A DNA stretch of 64,000 nt from Ursus arctos (GCF_023065955.2 NW_026623078.1:9248199-9312198); one strand, 5' to 3'. Shown: positions 1 to 13,088, counted from the stretch's first letter. The notes: generated from the letters alone by a model not told the origin. Program-made: numbers and translations.

Positions 1-496
1 AATAAGAGGAAGAGGGAAGGGGAGCACCCTCAGCAGTTTCCTTCTGGGCCAGAGGATGAATTTACTCACAAGATACGTTTTTTAAATTTAGCATTTCCTG
101 AGACTCCATAAAAGATTCAGAATGCACTAAATATCAAGAAGCAGGTGCTGGTGAAAACACGTGTGAAGCACTGGGTAAACACATGCCTATACCCAGGAGC
201 CAGGTAAACACATGTAAACCTTTTCTCCCAGGGGGTCTATAATACCTAAATCAATGTTCTTGCCAAAGGCATAATTATATGCCTAAGGTTGCAATTGGTA
301 TTTGAATATTTCCAATTTCTAGCTCTAATGTAACTGACCTGTTATTGCTTTGAATTTTAAGAGCTCAATTTTTGTGTTCTTCCTCCTAAGGAATCGTGAC
401 TTTCCTCCAACCCAGGAGCTGCTGTATCTCCTTGCAGCTCCATCTTTTAAGATAGGTGAATGGGAAATAAATTTTAGTGCCAGCACTGAGTAGATG

Positions 497-677
497 GTTT
501 ATATGCCTTAATCTTTAAATCCTTATAAAGGTCTTTGGAAGTCAGTATTATTACAGTTGCAGACAGCTGGGCTTCGAGAGATGAAGCATCCTGCTTATCA
601 CAGCAAGTGGTAGAGCCGGGATTCAAACCCTGTTCTGTATGAGACCAGTGCTGCTTCTCTACTGTCTCTCCCACACT
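497..677 (-). repeat. MIR SINE fragment
   Basis: Read on the minus strand this resembles the MIR tRNA-related half and core. The + strand shows its reverse complement: a degraded block for the fall in base-line text, then GTGGTAGAGCCGGGATTCAAACCC, the reverse of the B-box region, here given only as the landmark around 608-630. Old and diverged, with no visible TSD. Boundaries are approximate. Confidence 0.7.
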
Positions 678-680
678 GCC

Positions 681-2542
681 TCTAGCACAAGGCCTCCTGT
701 GCAGAAGACGCTTGTTAAATGTTTGCTGGTCATGTGATTCCAACTTTCCTTTTATTTCCTTCCAGTAGCACCTAGATAATGATATTTGAACTTTGTCATG
801 TGCACAGATTATCTTGGGAGCAAAGACATAGCAGAAGGCATCATCTCTATGGCTAGTCCATGGTAAGTATATAAGACTGTAAGGCTTAGAGTCAAGTTAA
901 TAAACACTGTGCTGGCCTAGTCAGAAAGAACAGGGGAAATTCCAGCTCTGAGAGCTACATTATCAAAGGCTTTTCTTGGCTTATTAACGTTTCAAATATG
1001 ATGAAGTACTCCCAGTGCATCTGTATAAAGTAAAAGTTGTTGATATTATCAACAGAAGTATGTTTTCTCCACAAGTCAGCCAGCATGCAGGGGAAATTTT
1101 GGGCTTTCAAAATGGTTCACCATGTGGGTTTCATTCAGTATCACCAGCCAGAATTTTTGGTTTGACAAAGTAAGCCTGCCTTCCTTCTGAGACCAATGGA
1201 ATGGACATCATTCTTTTATGTGAGTGCCCTGCTGATACCCAGAGGGGAGTGATTCCCTCAGACCTCCCTCAGAGGGAGAAAACCCAGTGAAGGACCCAAG
1301 CCTGACAGGTGTAAAAATGCCACCACCTGTTGAATACAGCATTTGAAAATCATCTTTGAAAAAGATGGCTGTGTTTGAAAGGCATATTCAAAGTGACCAC
1401 TTTGGTTTCTTGGGTTCAAAGGAAACAAACCAAACTCCATCCTTCCCCACTCACAGTAAGCCCTGAAGGGGATTCTAAAGCAGCCATGTAAGTAAAAGTG
1501 GTACCCGACTATCCTGCAGTCCCCTCTAAATGGGGTGGAAGGTAAAGCAGGTGGGCAGACGTGAACAGCTTCCCACCATGGGCAATCTAATTTGTCTGCA
1601 CGTACATCATCTGTGCCAGCAAAAGTATCTTAGTAATGAGCTAATGTGCAGCGTTTTCTTTCTATGCTTCCATGTCTACCTGTTAGCAATCACTCCTATC
1701 ACAACTTTTTCTATCTTCTCTTACATATATTCGCTTACATATTTGTAAGTATATCTTCTTTTAATAGGCTGAAACATAGTTCCATTACCTAATAAAGTAG
1801 ATATTTTTGCCTTAGGGAACCCAGATATTTTTAAGCTAAAAGCTTTCTGGTCTTTTAAGACGTTTGTTTTGTTTTGTTGGGTTTTTTTGTTTGTTTGTTT
1901 GTTGTAGTTGGAATCCTTTTTTGGCTTGTCAACATCGCTAAATTTGGAACTGTATTGTGAATCTCCAAATACATCCTCATGTCCATCTCATTTACATAAG
2001 TATGAATAAGTGAGGCCACTTGGAAGGAGAACTAGACATTTGAGGATAAAAAAAGCCACATTTCCACTATGTTTTTCAATTTGATCATGATGGATGAGCC
2101 ATTCAGCTGTCTTAGTATCTGGCTAAATTTGGATCATGGTCAGAGAAAAAGCATAATAATCATAGCTATCATCCTCCCAGTGGCTGAGATAAATCCACCT
2201 GGGTATGGGATGCTGCTGGAGGCAGAGTTCCCTAGGGTTCTCTGTCATCATCTGTGCGTGGGAGTGTATGTGTGTCCCTGTGTGCATGTGCATACATGCG
2301 AGTATCTCAATTTAAGTGACAAGAATAGTAAGAAAAATCTTTCTATTATATATAGAATGTAATGTGTAACTGTCTAGCTAGGGTATTCAATGGCTTAGCT
2401 GCCAAACAATCTCATCCAAACCTAAAATGATTGACAACACATAGGCAGCTGTAAGAAATAGAGAATAAAAATTGTTTTAGAATCCATATCCTATTTAACT
2501 TATAATATCCAGGAATGATAAGTTTCATGTCTTCCGGCTGAA
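681..2542. other. Intergenic DNA, no gene seen
   Basis: I see no exon pairs or confident repeat in this stretch beyond a T/G-rich simple repeat at about 1861-1905 (TTTG-like units) and a TG-rich patch near 2255-2300. Open frames here are short, lack splice context and look like chance. Confidence 0.5.
1861..1905. repeat. T/G-rich simple repeat (TTTG-like)
   Basis: Runs of TTTTG and TTTG units around a seven-T tract. It may be the degraded poly(A) tail of an old antisense retroposon, but no element body is recognisable next to it. Confidence 0.6.
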
Positions 2543-2617
2543 GATATTAGATCAAGCCTTATTGATCGATATTAGATCAAGCCTTATTGATCGATATTAG
2601 ATCAAGCCTTATTGATC
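2543..2617. repeat. Perfect 3 x 25 bp tandem repeat
   Basis: Three identical copies of a 25-bp unit beginning GATATTAGATCAAGCC and ending TTATTGATC occupy 2543-2567, 2568-2592 and 2593-2617. The copies show no differences, so the expansion is young or is being homogenised. There are no spacers, so this is a minisatellite seed and not a CRISPR array. Confidence 0.95.
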
Positions 2618-2972
2618 GGTAGGATGCACATCACTTCGTGAGTTAGGATTTTAGTAGCGGCTTGCTTTAGCAGAATGTAGTCCAACTAATAGTGGTTGGA
2701 AAACCTATAATGATGCTATTCTGTGCTACCTTCTTTGGGAGAATTATAGCAGTACAAGATGATAAGCCCAAGGCAAGTATTTTCAAGCAAGAAGTGATCA
2801 ACAGTGGAAAAGAAGCAGAGACACTGGCCCACAGGTTACCATCCCCTGTTGGTTAGGAACCCCCTCCAGACAGCCCTTGCTTGCACAGGAGGGTGGGCTC
2901 TCAGTGCCATCCCGCATGGTGGTGCCAGAAAGTGGGAGGCATGATGGAGCTCAGGTGGGGTGCTGTTAGTTT

Positions 2973-3195
2973 ATTCCTGGGGTTCTCAACCCAGGACAGT
3001 TGTGTTCCCCGGGGAATATTTGTAGTATCTGGAGACATGGTCAGTCCTCAGGATGGGAGGGGGTGCTAATGGCTTCTGGAGAGTGGAGATCAAGGATGCT
3101 GCTAAACATCCAGCAATGAACAGACCAACCTCCCACCCCCAACACAGAATTACCTGGCCCCCAGTGTTCACAGGGCTGGGCTTGAGAAAACCTGG
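2973..3195 (+). repeat. MER20 (hAT-Charlie DNA transposon) copy
   Basis: The order GGTTCTCAACC, a stretch ending GGAGACATGGTC, GGATGCTGCTAAACATCC, then AGAATTACCTGGCCC and a closing TTGAGAAAACC follows the MER20 consensus from end to end. This is a non-autonomous hAT-Charlie element shared by placental mammals. The overlapping open frames on both strands here are chance frames within it. Confidence 0.85.
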
Positions 3196-4652
3196 GACCG
3201 TTTGTGAAAGTGGTTGTCAGAGCAATGGCTGTAGTCATGGGTGGGCAGTGAGGACACACAGCAGAGGAAGAGGGTGTCCACCACAGGCCCTCACACAGTC
3301 TGAGTGGTGGGCACATGGACAAGTATGTGCATCACAGCAGAGAACACAGATTCTTGAATGATAATCCCTAGTTTAACAGGTAAAGCTGGCAAACAGCCCT
3401 ATTTCAAGGGAACATTTCAAAGAGGCTAAAGCTCTGAATTGGTAAAGCCTATACTTAAACGAAATGTTAATATTTAGATATGAGAGACCGAGAAATTCAG
3501 AAAGTGACAGGGGACAAAAAACAATGTCCCCAGTCAGAGTGTGTGAGGCACCCAGAGGCAGTGGGCCTTCACCAGGAGACTTCTGGCCAGGCAGGAACTA
3601 TTCTCTTAGGCTCTTTGGTTTGGGTTTAGTGAGGAGGAACTAAAGTTTTAAGAGAAATCATTGTGTGGTATTCATGGTTATTGTATATAATTTATTCTCA
3701 TCTAAATAGGAAAGTTTAGCTAACCTGTGTGAGTCCTGAGGCAGGGGCCATCACAGGTGTGGTCACTGAAAGCCTGTACCAGGTGGTTTGGTGTGAGCAG
3801 AGCAGCAATGCTGTGCCACCAGGCTTTCATCTGTTTAGGTGAGTTAGGCCTGGTGTGACTGCACCAGCCAATAATCCTATCTCACTATTTTAAGAAATTA
3901 TAATTGAAGAGAGTATTTAACGTATTTGAAAAGATGAAGCATAATTACTTTGAATTGCATGGTGTTTTAGAAGTATAACTTTACTGGTCCTTTTCTATTT
4001 GAATTAAAACAACAAATTCACTGAGTTGCATATTGAAGTGATTTGACAATGGTACATTCTCTGGGAGCTTCTAACCCTCTCACTGAAAAATGAATTTGAG
4101 AGGTTAAATTTATCCTGCAGACATTTTTTCCCTTCAAATCTCTTTACTCCCCTCCTTTCCATCACAAGTTGGGCATCTTTGTGCCAGAAGAGCATCCACA
4201 GATGTTGCAAAAGCAGAGAGGTTGAGACTGGTGTTAGCAGCTGGGGCTTGGAATAGGGGGTGCAGAAAGCCAGGGAAAGAGGACCAAGCCAGCAGGTTTG
4301 GAGGGAGAGAGTGAACACCCTATTTCTAGAGGTGTGTATGTGGGCAGGATGTCCTTTAAGTCCCAGGAAGTTTGCTGGCCATGATCACAATCTGTGTATC
4401 TAGTGACATTGGTCCTCCAGTGGCCTTTCTACAGGTGTTGACAAAGATTTCTGGGACAGACAAATCCTAAGGAAAGGAAAGAAAGGCACTTTCATGTTTG
4501 GGTAAGGACAGTGGTCAGAGCAAAGGGAAGTGCTGGTTCTGAGCATAGTCTCCTCAGGCTGAGCTCCTATAGAACCAAGGCATGCATCAGGATGGGAAGA
4601 CAGTATTAAAAAGTGCAGAAAAATTAAAAGTGCAACTTTGCTGCACTCATCC

Positions 4653-4855
4653 ACGGTGTGCTGAAAGTAATGGTGCTAGTGGTTCTGCAGCAGTTGCCCT
4701 CATATTCAGTCACTGACACCCTTGGTACCAAGGAGTGGGCGTCTGGAGTCCCAGACGGTGTGCTGAAAGTAATGGTGCTAGTGGTTCTGCAGCAGTTGCC
4801 CTCATATTCAGTCACTGACACCCTTGGTACCAAGGAGTGGGCGTCTGGAGTCCCT
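4653..4855. repeat. 102-bp direct tandem duplication
   Basis: The block from 4653 to 4754 is repeated immediately at 4755-4855 with a period of 102 bp. Landmarks such as CAGTCACTGACACCCTTGG and GGAGTGGGCGTCTGGAGTCC occur in both copies, and I found no difference across the shared length. It creates repetitive open frames on both strands that I do not regard as genes. Confidence 0.93.
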
Positions 4856-5150
4856 GAGTCTTGGCAGAGGGAGAGGACACTTGGACAGAATGGCTCTTCT
4901 TTTGTTTCAGGAGCAACAGGTGTGGTCATGTGAATCCACTAGATTTTAGGAAAAATAGAAATTAGGCAGGTATTGCGTGGTAGTCAAGAGAAACAGATGT
5001 GGTGTCCGTGGGGCATATCCTGGTGCCCTCTGCCTCCTCATAGTTTCCCTCTGCACCCCAGTATGGGCAAGCCATATCATGTCAGAGCAAGTAGGAGGGT
5101 TGACTTCTGGACTCATGTCTGCTTGAGACCGACGTGTAAATACAGAGGTG

Positions 5151-5185
5151 GATAGATAGATAGATAGATGATAGGTAGATAGATA
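5151..5185. repeat. GATA microsatellite
   Basis: Interrupted GATA tetranucleotide tract, with variant GATG and GTAG units in the middle. Likely length-polymorphic. Confidence 0.9.
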
Positions 5186-6059
5186 AAATTGAGTAGATCA
5201 CTAACACCAAGTTAAAATATATAAAATCATGTAGACAGCGAGAAAAAGCCATTGTTTTAATAGTGTGTATGTAGATTGATGTCAAATTACAGATACTTGC
5301 TCAATATACAGTTTTTTATAAATAAAAACAATTATAAAACTGGCACAATTTATGAACTACAACTGTGGGGAGCATAATGCAAAATGACAATGGTCAAACT
5401 ACTTAAATTGGTCATTTTCTTACTTTAATTTAGAGGAATAGCACTTTTCATTATGGAGTGATATAAAATGGACTTCCTCTCACTTTTCAAAGTTAGAAAT
5501 CATTATCTTCTGAAAGGTTAATATAAAAATAATTTGAGGTCCTGGTTATGTTTCCATTATGGTGTAAAATAAGAAGTATTATGTAGATTGTTTTATATAT
5601 TTCAGATCACGAATTCTGGTATTGAATCTGTATTTCTTCAGACGCTGTAAACAGATTCAAAGAAAGAGCCCTTAGAGATACAATTACTAATTACTAATCA
5701 TTACTTCTTTATATTCATGTGTTTTTTCGAAAGCCTTGAAGCACTTTGCCCATATTATTGTTGTTGTAATTTTTGATGAGTGTTAATGTGAAACACAGTT
5801 TGCTTTTTTTTTTATTTTAGTGATACAAAATGCAGTATTTTCTAATTGAATCACATCTCCGTTTACAAGGTAACTACTCAAACTGGTAGGATTAGAAATG
5901 TGTCTGCTTCTAAGAAAGATCATATTTTGAACCCCAAAATTGCACACTTAGTCATAAACATCATCTGACTGTAAAACATTTAAAAATTTAACCACTGAAG
6001 AAAATCCAGAATATATGAAAACACATTGTTTAATATTAATATTTAATATAAAATAATTC

Positions 6060-7480
6060 TAGATGGATCATATATCAAACATGAAATCTAAGGGCATAAA
6101 ACATCTATATAAAATATCTTTGCAACCTTGAGATAGGCAAAAATTTCTTAGTGAAAACACAAAAGACATTACACATAATTTTTAAAAAATGATTGATTGG
6201 CCTTTGACAAAATTAAAAAGTTTAGCCCATCCTTTATAAAAGACTTAAAATTCAAGTTTAAAGACACTGTCTAGATGCCAAATCAGAACCGGGCTACATT
6301 TTTTAAGAGACCACCAGCCAGAATTATCACGTGGATGACAAACATGAACCAACCTGTTCGCCTTTTTAAGGAACAGAGGGAGCACATTTTTTCCAGGCTT
6401 TGCAAATAGTTTCCTAAAACAAATCTGCCAGCTCACAAAAACACACATACCAGAAAAATTTCCAATCTCTGCTGTTGCTGAAACTGACTCTTTTTTTCCT
6501 TTGGGGCAGAGACTATATTCTAAAAAAAAAAAGGCCAATGAATAAGTCAATACTATTCATTAAAATGCTGCATCATTCCTGATAAAAAAAAAAAAGTTTA
6601 GCCCATCAAAAGACATCATGAAGAAGATGAAAAGGGAGTACACATATTGTCAAAAAAATATTCACATAGAAGAAATGTATTTAGAATAAATAAAGAGCTC
6701 CTACAAATCAATAATCAAGGATAAACAACTGAGTAAAAATGGGCTAAAGCTTGGACACTTCACAAAAGAAATTATTTGAATGGCCAACAGGCATATGAAA
6801 AAGGTGCCCAACATCCTCAGTTATTAGGGAAACACAAGTTAAAAGCATAATTCGATACCTTTTCATATCCATCAGAATGGATGATATTAAAAACCCTGAT
6901 GATAAATTTCAGGGAGGATAGAAGCCATATACTATCCCATGACCTAGCAATTCCACCCCTAAGTATTTACCAAGAGAAATGAAAACGCTTGTCTTCAAAA
7001 AGACTTGGAAATGAATGTTTATAGCAACTTTACTCATAATGGCTAAAAAAATGACCCAAATGACCCAACAAAAGAATGGATAAACAAGTTGATGAAGTCA
7101 TATACTAGAATATTCTACTCAGCAATAAAAAAGAGAAAAAAGAATAAACCACTTATACATACAACATGGATTAGTTGTATGTGTGTGTGTATGTATGTAC
7201 ACATAGATATAAAATGAGTGATGAAAAGCATTCATAAAAGAATACTTTATGTATTTTCCATTTATATGAAATTAAAAACAGGCATAACTAATTTGTAGTG
7301 ATGTAATTCAGAACAATGGCTATTTGGGGAGGATAGAGGTGACACAAAGGGATGATAAAGTCTATATGCCTTGACTGGAATGGTGGCTTACACAGGTGTA
7401 TAAATTTATTGAAACCCATTCAATTATACACTTAAGATATGTGCCTTCCACTCTATGTACATTTTACTGCAATAAAAAGT
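6060..7480 (+). repeat. Old L1 3' fragment (L1M type), interrupted
   Basis: The sequence follows the end of an L1 ORF2 and its 3' UTR, for example the stretch for small-animal-style frames around 6775-6800 (AATGGCCAACAGGCATATG) and the later block GACCTAGCAATTCCACC at 6941-6957. It is heavily mutated with no intact frame. A retrocopy has inserted at 6232-6590 and splits it. Its 5' limit is uncertain. Confidence 0.75.
6232..6590 (+). pseudogene. 5'-truncated retrocopy of an unidentified mRNA 3' end
   Basis: This block interrupts the old L1. It is bounded by a direct repeat, AAAAAGTTTAGCCCATC, at 6215-6231 and 6591-6607 (part of the A run may belong to the tail). It ends in about 12 A residues preceded by ATTAAA at 6559-6564, about 19 bases upstream of the tail. 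These are the marks of an L1-mediated reverse-transcribed polyadenylated RNA. No coding similarity is visible, so the source was probably a 3' UTR or a non-coding RNA. I could not name the source gene. Confidence 0.8.
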
Positions 7481-7629
7481 AATGAAATTGTAAATAACTA
7501 GAACAACATGTGTTATCTCAACTTTCCCCAACTATAACTTGACATTTTAAAATAGGTTTGAAAACATAATTCTTGAGCTTAGATTTAATAGGAGTGAAAA
7601 TTCTTCAAAATACCCTACGGGAGGGACAG

Positions 7630-7870
7630 TAAGGGAATTAGTATTTCTTAAGCATTTGTGCACCAAGTGCTATGGTGGAAGTTTTATCTACATTGTCATA
7701 AGTAATATTTACAGGAATCTAGTGAAGTTTGTTTAATGATCCTCACTCAACAGATAAGGAGAGTGAGTCAATTGCCAAATACCATACAGCTAACCAGAGG
7801 GAAAATCAGAATTCAACCTCAGATAAGTTTGTTCAGGATCTATCTCCTTTCCACTAAATCGAGCTATAGT
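7630..7870 (-). repeat. MIR SINE
   Basis: In reverse orientation this shows the MIR core and 3' half: CAACAGATAAGGAGAGTGAG (degraded 'bottom-line' core) followed by ACAGCTAACCAGAGG and AGAATTCAACCTCAG. Diverged, with approximate limits. Confidence 0.7.
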
Positions 7871-8399
7871 TCCTTCATGCTCAAATAACCAATATTTGTT
7901 GGAATTCTGTGTTTGAAAGGAAACTAATTTTCAAGAAAAAAGTGTATATGAATACCCTTTTAGAATGCTTGCCTTTTCTCTCTCTTCTTACCACAGCAGA
8001 GGGAACTACAGATTACTCTACCTGTCCTCCAGGCACAGATTTGGAGCCAGATTGAAGAAGTTTGGGAAAGACTAAGATAAGGAAGTTTAAAATAGCTTAT
8101 CATCACCATTCAAGAAGCATATATATCAAATATAAGTCAATTAATTCTCTCAACCTTCTCTTTCTTATATTCCAGGGCAGGCTCATTTTGTCCAGTGCAT
8201 TCTTGAAATGTTGGTGTTGGCGTTCCTTAAAGTTCTATTTTTTTGTGTATATCTTTTAACCCTGGCTTGAAGCCTGTTTCCCAATTTCTTCACAGCTCCA
8301 TGTGTGCTTCAAGCACCTCAATATAAATAGGTTTAAAACTGAACACATCAAATTTTCCTAAAAAGAGATGAATTCTTTGTGTTTTCTGTTTAGAGAATA

Positions 8400-9870
8400 G
8401 CACTGTGGTCTCATTCTGCAAGTCATCCTTGACTTTATGGTCAATTGGCTTCTGAGTTCTGTTTTATTAAATAATGTCCATATTATTTCCTTCTGTCCAT
8501 CCTCGTTGCTATTCTTTTGTTTCATTTACTGAAAGTCCTCACCATGCCTCACCTAGATCTCCTATCAGAGCCATCAGTGGCTTCCATATTGCAAATTAAT
8601 GGATTCTGTTTTGAAGCAATTGGCAGATATTCCTCCTTCCCACCTTTATCTTACTTTATTCCTCAGATGCCAAGTTTGTAAAATCTACTGTACTATTTGC
8701 TCAGACCCCATTCCTTGGCTGGCTCCTGCTCTTCTGCTTGATTTCTAAGCGTTGGCTTAGCCTGCCATGGACTCAGCTTTCCATGGTCCCTTCATGTCTC
8801 TGTACACCATATCACTAGATCATCTCATGCAGGCTCTTGGTGTTAACTACCATGTTACATTAGTAATACCCAGAACTGGAATCTCCAACTTCAGTTCTAG
8901 ACTCTATTCTGAACTCCAGATAACTGTGTTCATCTCCACTTGAGTGTCTAATAGGCATTTTGACTTTATCCAAAATAGAGCCTTTCATCCCTATGCTCTG
9001 AAACACAAGACACTAGACTCAATTTGTTGTCATCTTCTCCATTTCAGTCAGTGACATCATTAGTTGCTCAGTTGCTAAGACCTTGTACTCCTTTTTTTTT
9101 GTTTTGGTTTTTTAACCATTTTCTCCTAATGCTAGTAAGCATTTTTTAAATCAGTTGCACCTTTAAAATATAAAATTTGAACTCTAACACAATCATTTTT
9201 TCCAAGCTCCTATTTTCTCTCTCTTAGAGGTTTTCAATAACCTCCTAACTTAGTTACCTGCTTCCACTTTGACAACTTCAGTCTTTATTCTATATAATAG
9301 CTTTTAAACATGAAAATCAGATATGTCATGCCTCTTTTGAAAATGTATAAATAGCACCCCATTATGTTCACAATAAAACAAAATCAATGTTCTTCAAGTC
9401 CTGCCAGTCCACAAATGAACTGGTCTCCACTCACCTCTCTGACTGCATTTCCTATTACTTCCCTACTTCTCTCCTCCTCATTCACCCAATTATATCCACA
9501 ATCATCTTTCTTTTTGTTTCTGAGCTTTGCCCTATCTCAGAGCATTTATACTTGTTCTTGGTGTCTGGAATTTTCCTCAAACTGATGTAATATATGAATT
9601 TGCTCCTTCATTTAGAGTTCACTCAAAGGAACCCTCCTCAGAGAGACTGTTTCTCATGACCATACCTAAATTGGATTTCCCTCAACACTCTTTCTGCTTG
9701 GTTTATTTTATTTGTGGCATGTTTTCCTACTGGAAATTATATTATTAATTTATTTACTAACTAGACTCTATGAGATCAAGGACTTTGTCTTATTAACCTT
9801 AGGTATCTGCATGATAACAAGTCCTGGTATATGGTATACACTCAAAAAATACCTTTGAATGAATGGATGG
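8400..9870 (+). repeat. L2 LINE fragments
   Basis: The best part is 9380-9870, ending in ATGGTATACACTCAAAAAAT then GAATGAATGG, the degraded L2 3' terminus. The upstream section around 8500-9050 also reads like L2 text (CCTATCAGAGCCATCAGTGG). The small open frames at 9364-9748 lie in this repeat. Old and broken into pieces. Confidence 0.65.
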
Positions 9871-12800
9871 ATTGATGATCATTAGTATCTGTGTGGTAAA
9901 GAACCCAAATATTCAAAGGGTCCTGAGAATTTACAGATAGAATACTGGCTTTTACCATGTTTGTAGAACAATATCCATGAAACAAAACAAAAGCAAGATT
10001 TCAATCCCTACCTTTCCATTCTATTGTAGATAGGGATGTGACACTCTATTAAATGTCAATATTCTTAAAGTCTACAGGCTTCTTGGAGACAAAAACAGCA
10101 ACAGACTGCCTGCCACATAGCAACCACTCTATAAATAACTACTACATAACTACTACATGTTGGAAAATTTGTTCTAATCTTAGTCTGTCATTTGATGATG
10201 CAGAGATCCATGGTTTCTAGATAGTAAAATTAGTTCCCCACTACTGTTTCAGGATTTGGTAATTATTATCTTTATTATCTTTAAACTTGGTATGAGAATT
10301 TTGTCTTTTTCCCTCAACTTTTTTGAAAGATTTTGACAATAAGTGGGAGTTATGGAGCCATTAGTACTGCTCCTAAAATGATAATGGTATCTCAAGCACT
10401 GTTGATTCTAAGTAGGCATTTGTAATATATTTTCTGAAAGAAAAAAAAAAAGAATACTTGCCAACATATGTATGGTTTTAATTCATGGACATTATTGTGG
10501 CTGTTGAAAGGATTACAAAGTGGTTCATTTTGGTTTGGTTTTTGATGAAATATTCATAAACTTTTTTATGAGTCTGCATGAAGCCTTGTGAATTTTGGAC
10601 AATGAGCTTTCATAAATATTTACTGAAAAATCATAAACACTTCATCCCTTGTATGGAAAATTTAATTAATTAAAAGTTAAAACAAACTCTTTCAGAGTAT
10701 TCCCATTAGATATGAGAGAGTGGATTCTGTTATATTTACTCTAAACCCATTACAGATTATATTTTATAAAATAATAGTGAATTTGAAGTCATTATATGTG
10801 TTGTTAGCATAAGCGCAGCGGAAAAGATATGCTAATTCTAGTAGCAAGTCTAAATAAATCTCAAATTTCATTGTAGGATGCCTCAGAAAAGTGTTACATT
10901 CACCAAGAAAAGCTGCTGCAGAGGCAAACTGTATTTTAACGATGCAGGGAAGTTAGTTTTAATGAAGTTTGCTGAAGGAAGCCATTCATGTCCTGTGATA
11001 TGATTATAAACTCTGGTAATCCAACTCCAGGAGATCTAGTCCCTGGGGATTTGCTAAAAGAGGCTGAGAATAGTTCATGATCTTCCACAGATGTCTAATG
11101 TACAACTAGAGATTAATTTAAAAGTAAAAGGAGAACACTAATTGGGTTAAATTGGTAACAAGTGGTATAATGTGTCATGCTTTCCAAAAGCATACAATAA
11201 TTTAAAGATTCTTATACATAATGCTTTGAAAGATATTTAAATTTTAATAGCTCTATATTCACAAGAAGAAATAAAAACATAGGGTAGTTATTTGTGTCTT
11301 GCTTACCCTAGCACATTTAAGCAAAATCCAGACCCAATGGACTGGCTTCTGAATTTCATTAGCCTTCGTTACCAACAGATATAAATGAAAATTTTGTATT
11401 GTGGGGATTAAATACAAGGATATTTGTCTTGGTTTATATGATTAACTTAAAGTTCTACCTGAAACCTCTGACTTCTAGCTTTCAATCCTGAAATCTGAAT
11501 TACATTTTTACCCAATTTTGTGAAATGTAAACAGTTCTACTAAAAAGATTAGCAATTTATAATTAAATGGTACAGTATACATAATTTATTAGAGTTTGCG
11601 ATTCTATGATGTGTTATTCAAATTCTGTGTTTAGACATTCTTCTGTTGCTTGAGGGTCTTCATTTGGAATATGCGAGAGATGAAGACGGTGAAAGCATCC
11701 CAAGTGAGATACTGAATCAATGCATATGCCATCTTGGAAACCAAACAGTAAAAGATCAGCTTGCTCGAGGTATTTAATCAATCTTACTGAGCATATTAAA
11801 TGTGCATTCAAAGAAAAATGTGTTTTAATTACAGCTTAAATGCAGTCTGAATACCAATATGACAAAGATTGAAACACCTTAGTTCCCTTAGTTCCATATT
11901 TTACAGTTAGCATACTGCTTGCAATGGGATACCTAAAAAATTACTTTAGCTATGAGGATTTCTTATTTCACCATAAGAAAAGTCACCAGAAAGGATGATT
12001 GGTTTATTAATGTAATAAAGAGCCTCAAAGAAATCTGAACTATAGAAATATTACTCCAGGAAATTTGCCAGCTCAGTTCCATACTGCGACTCCCCCTCTG
12101 CTTCTCCTTCAGTACCCTGCATGCTACCACTAGGGCCTACAGATTCTTTTCAAAGTATCTTCTTTCTAGGTGACTGTGTGTAAAATAATCTCCACCCATT
12201 GGGCTGTAAACAATGTAATGTCAGGGATGTTTATTTTGCTTCCACGCAATGCTTGAGAAATATTGTACAGTCAGAATAATGATGTGGACTAAACAACAGC
12301 TATTACGACTCCATTAGAAATGGACACATTCCACAAGAATAGTGTCTGTCTCTCCCTTCTTTAATGTGAATGAAAACACTACAGACAAGAAAGCTATATT
12401 TTGTCTCACTGTTTTACTCTTTCATTTGTCCTTCAATGTTATTTTCTTGCTTCCAGGTTCTAGGCCCAGGTGTACTCCATGTTGTTCAGGGTTGGGACGG
12501 TGGGGGGCGGGGGTGTTAGGATAAAATAGAGGAAAACCCCAAACATCTGTGACTCTAAATAAAGTGGGGATAAGTGTTAGGTAATCATAGTTGTAGAAGG
12601 GAATGTGTTAGGGAGGGAAATATGGCTTGGTCAAGAAATGCTAAAACCTCAAAATATTTGTACAAGTTCACTAATAATTTGAAATCAGTGTGGAATCATG
12701 AAAGAAAATCAGTTTTTACCTTTGAGCTCAGTATTCTAGATGTACATATAGAAGATTGTGCCGTGTGTTGAGACAACTCTGTGTTCAGCAAGTGTTTTTC

Positions 12801-12999
12801 TAATATTTTCCCTAGATTGTAAGTACAACGGTTGTTTTACAAACATTTATTATAGAAACACCTAAAATTCCATGTCTCCTTGCAGTTTTTTTGTAATTGA
12901 GCACAGGTGTTTAAATACATATAGACATAATAATTTAGAAAAGTGCTCTATCAGTAACTTAACATTAGTTGTTTGTACCTTTCTATAGTTAACTACATA

Positions 13000-13051
13000 A
13001 TTACTTTGAACTACTGATCAAAGTAATTATTGATTACTTTGAACTACTGAT
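13000..13051. repeat. 19-bp direct repeat pair
   Basis: ATTACTTTGAACTACTGAT occurs at 13000-13018 and again at 13033-13051, separated by 14 bp. The pair leads directly into a perfect hairpin. It could be a small local duplication. Confidence 0.9.
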
Positions 13052-13056
13052 AAAAC

Positions 13057-13088
13057 TTTGTAAAAGTTTTATAAAAAACTTTTACAAA
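13057..13088. repeat. Perfect 14-bp inverted repeat with 4-nt loop
   Basis: TTTGTAAAAGTTTT at 13057-13070 is followed by a four-base spacer and AAAACTTTTACAAA at 13075-13088. The arms are exact reverse complements. As RNA or extruded DNA this would form a hairpin, but its AT content is high and no element or function is evident. Confidence 0.93.

Noticed and set aside
2543..2617. Possible CRISPR-like repeat array
   Set aside because: The three units abut with no spacers, and the window is a mammalian nuclear genome.
4624..4933. Paired repetitive open frames on both strands
   Set aside because: They exist only because a 102-bp unit (divisible by 3) is duplicated, keeping the frame open; nothing else supports coding.
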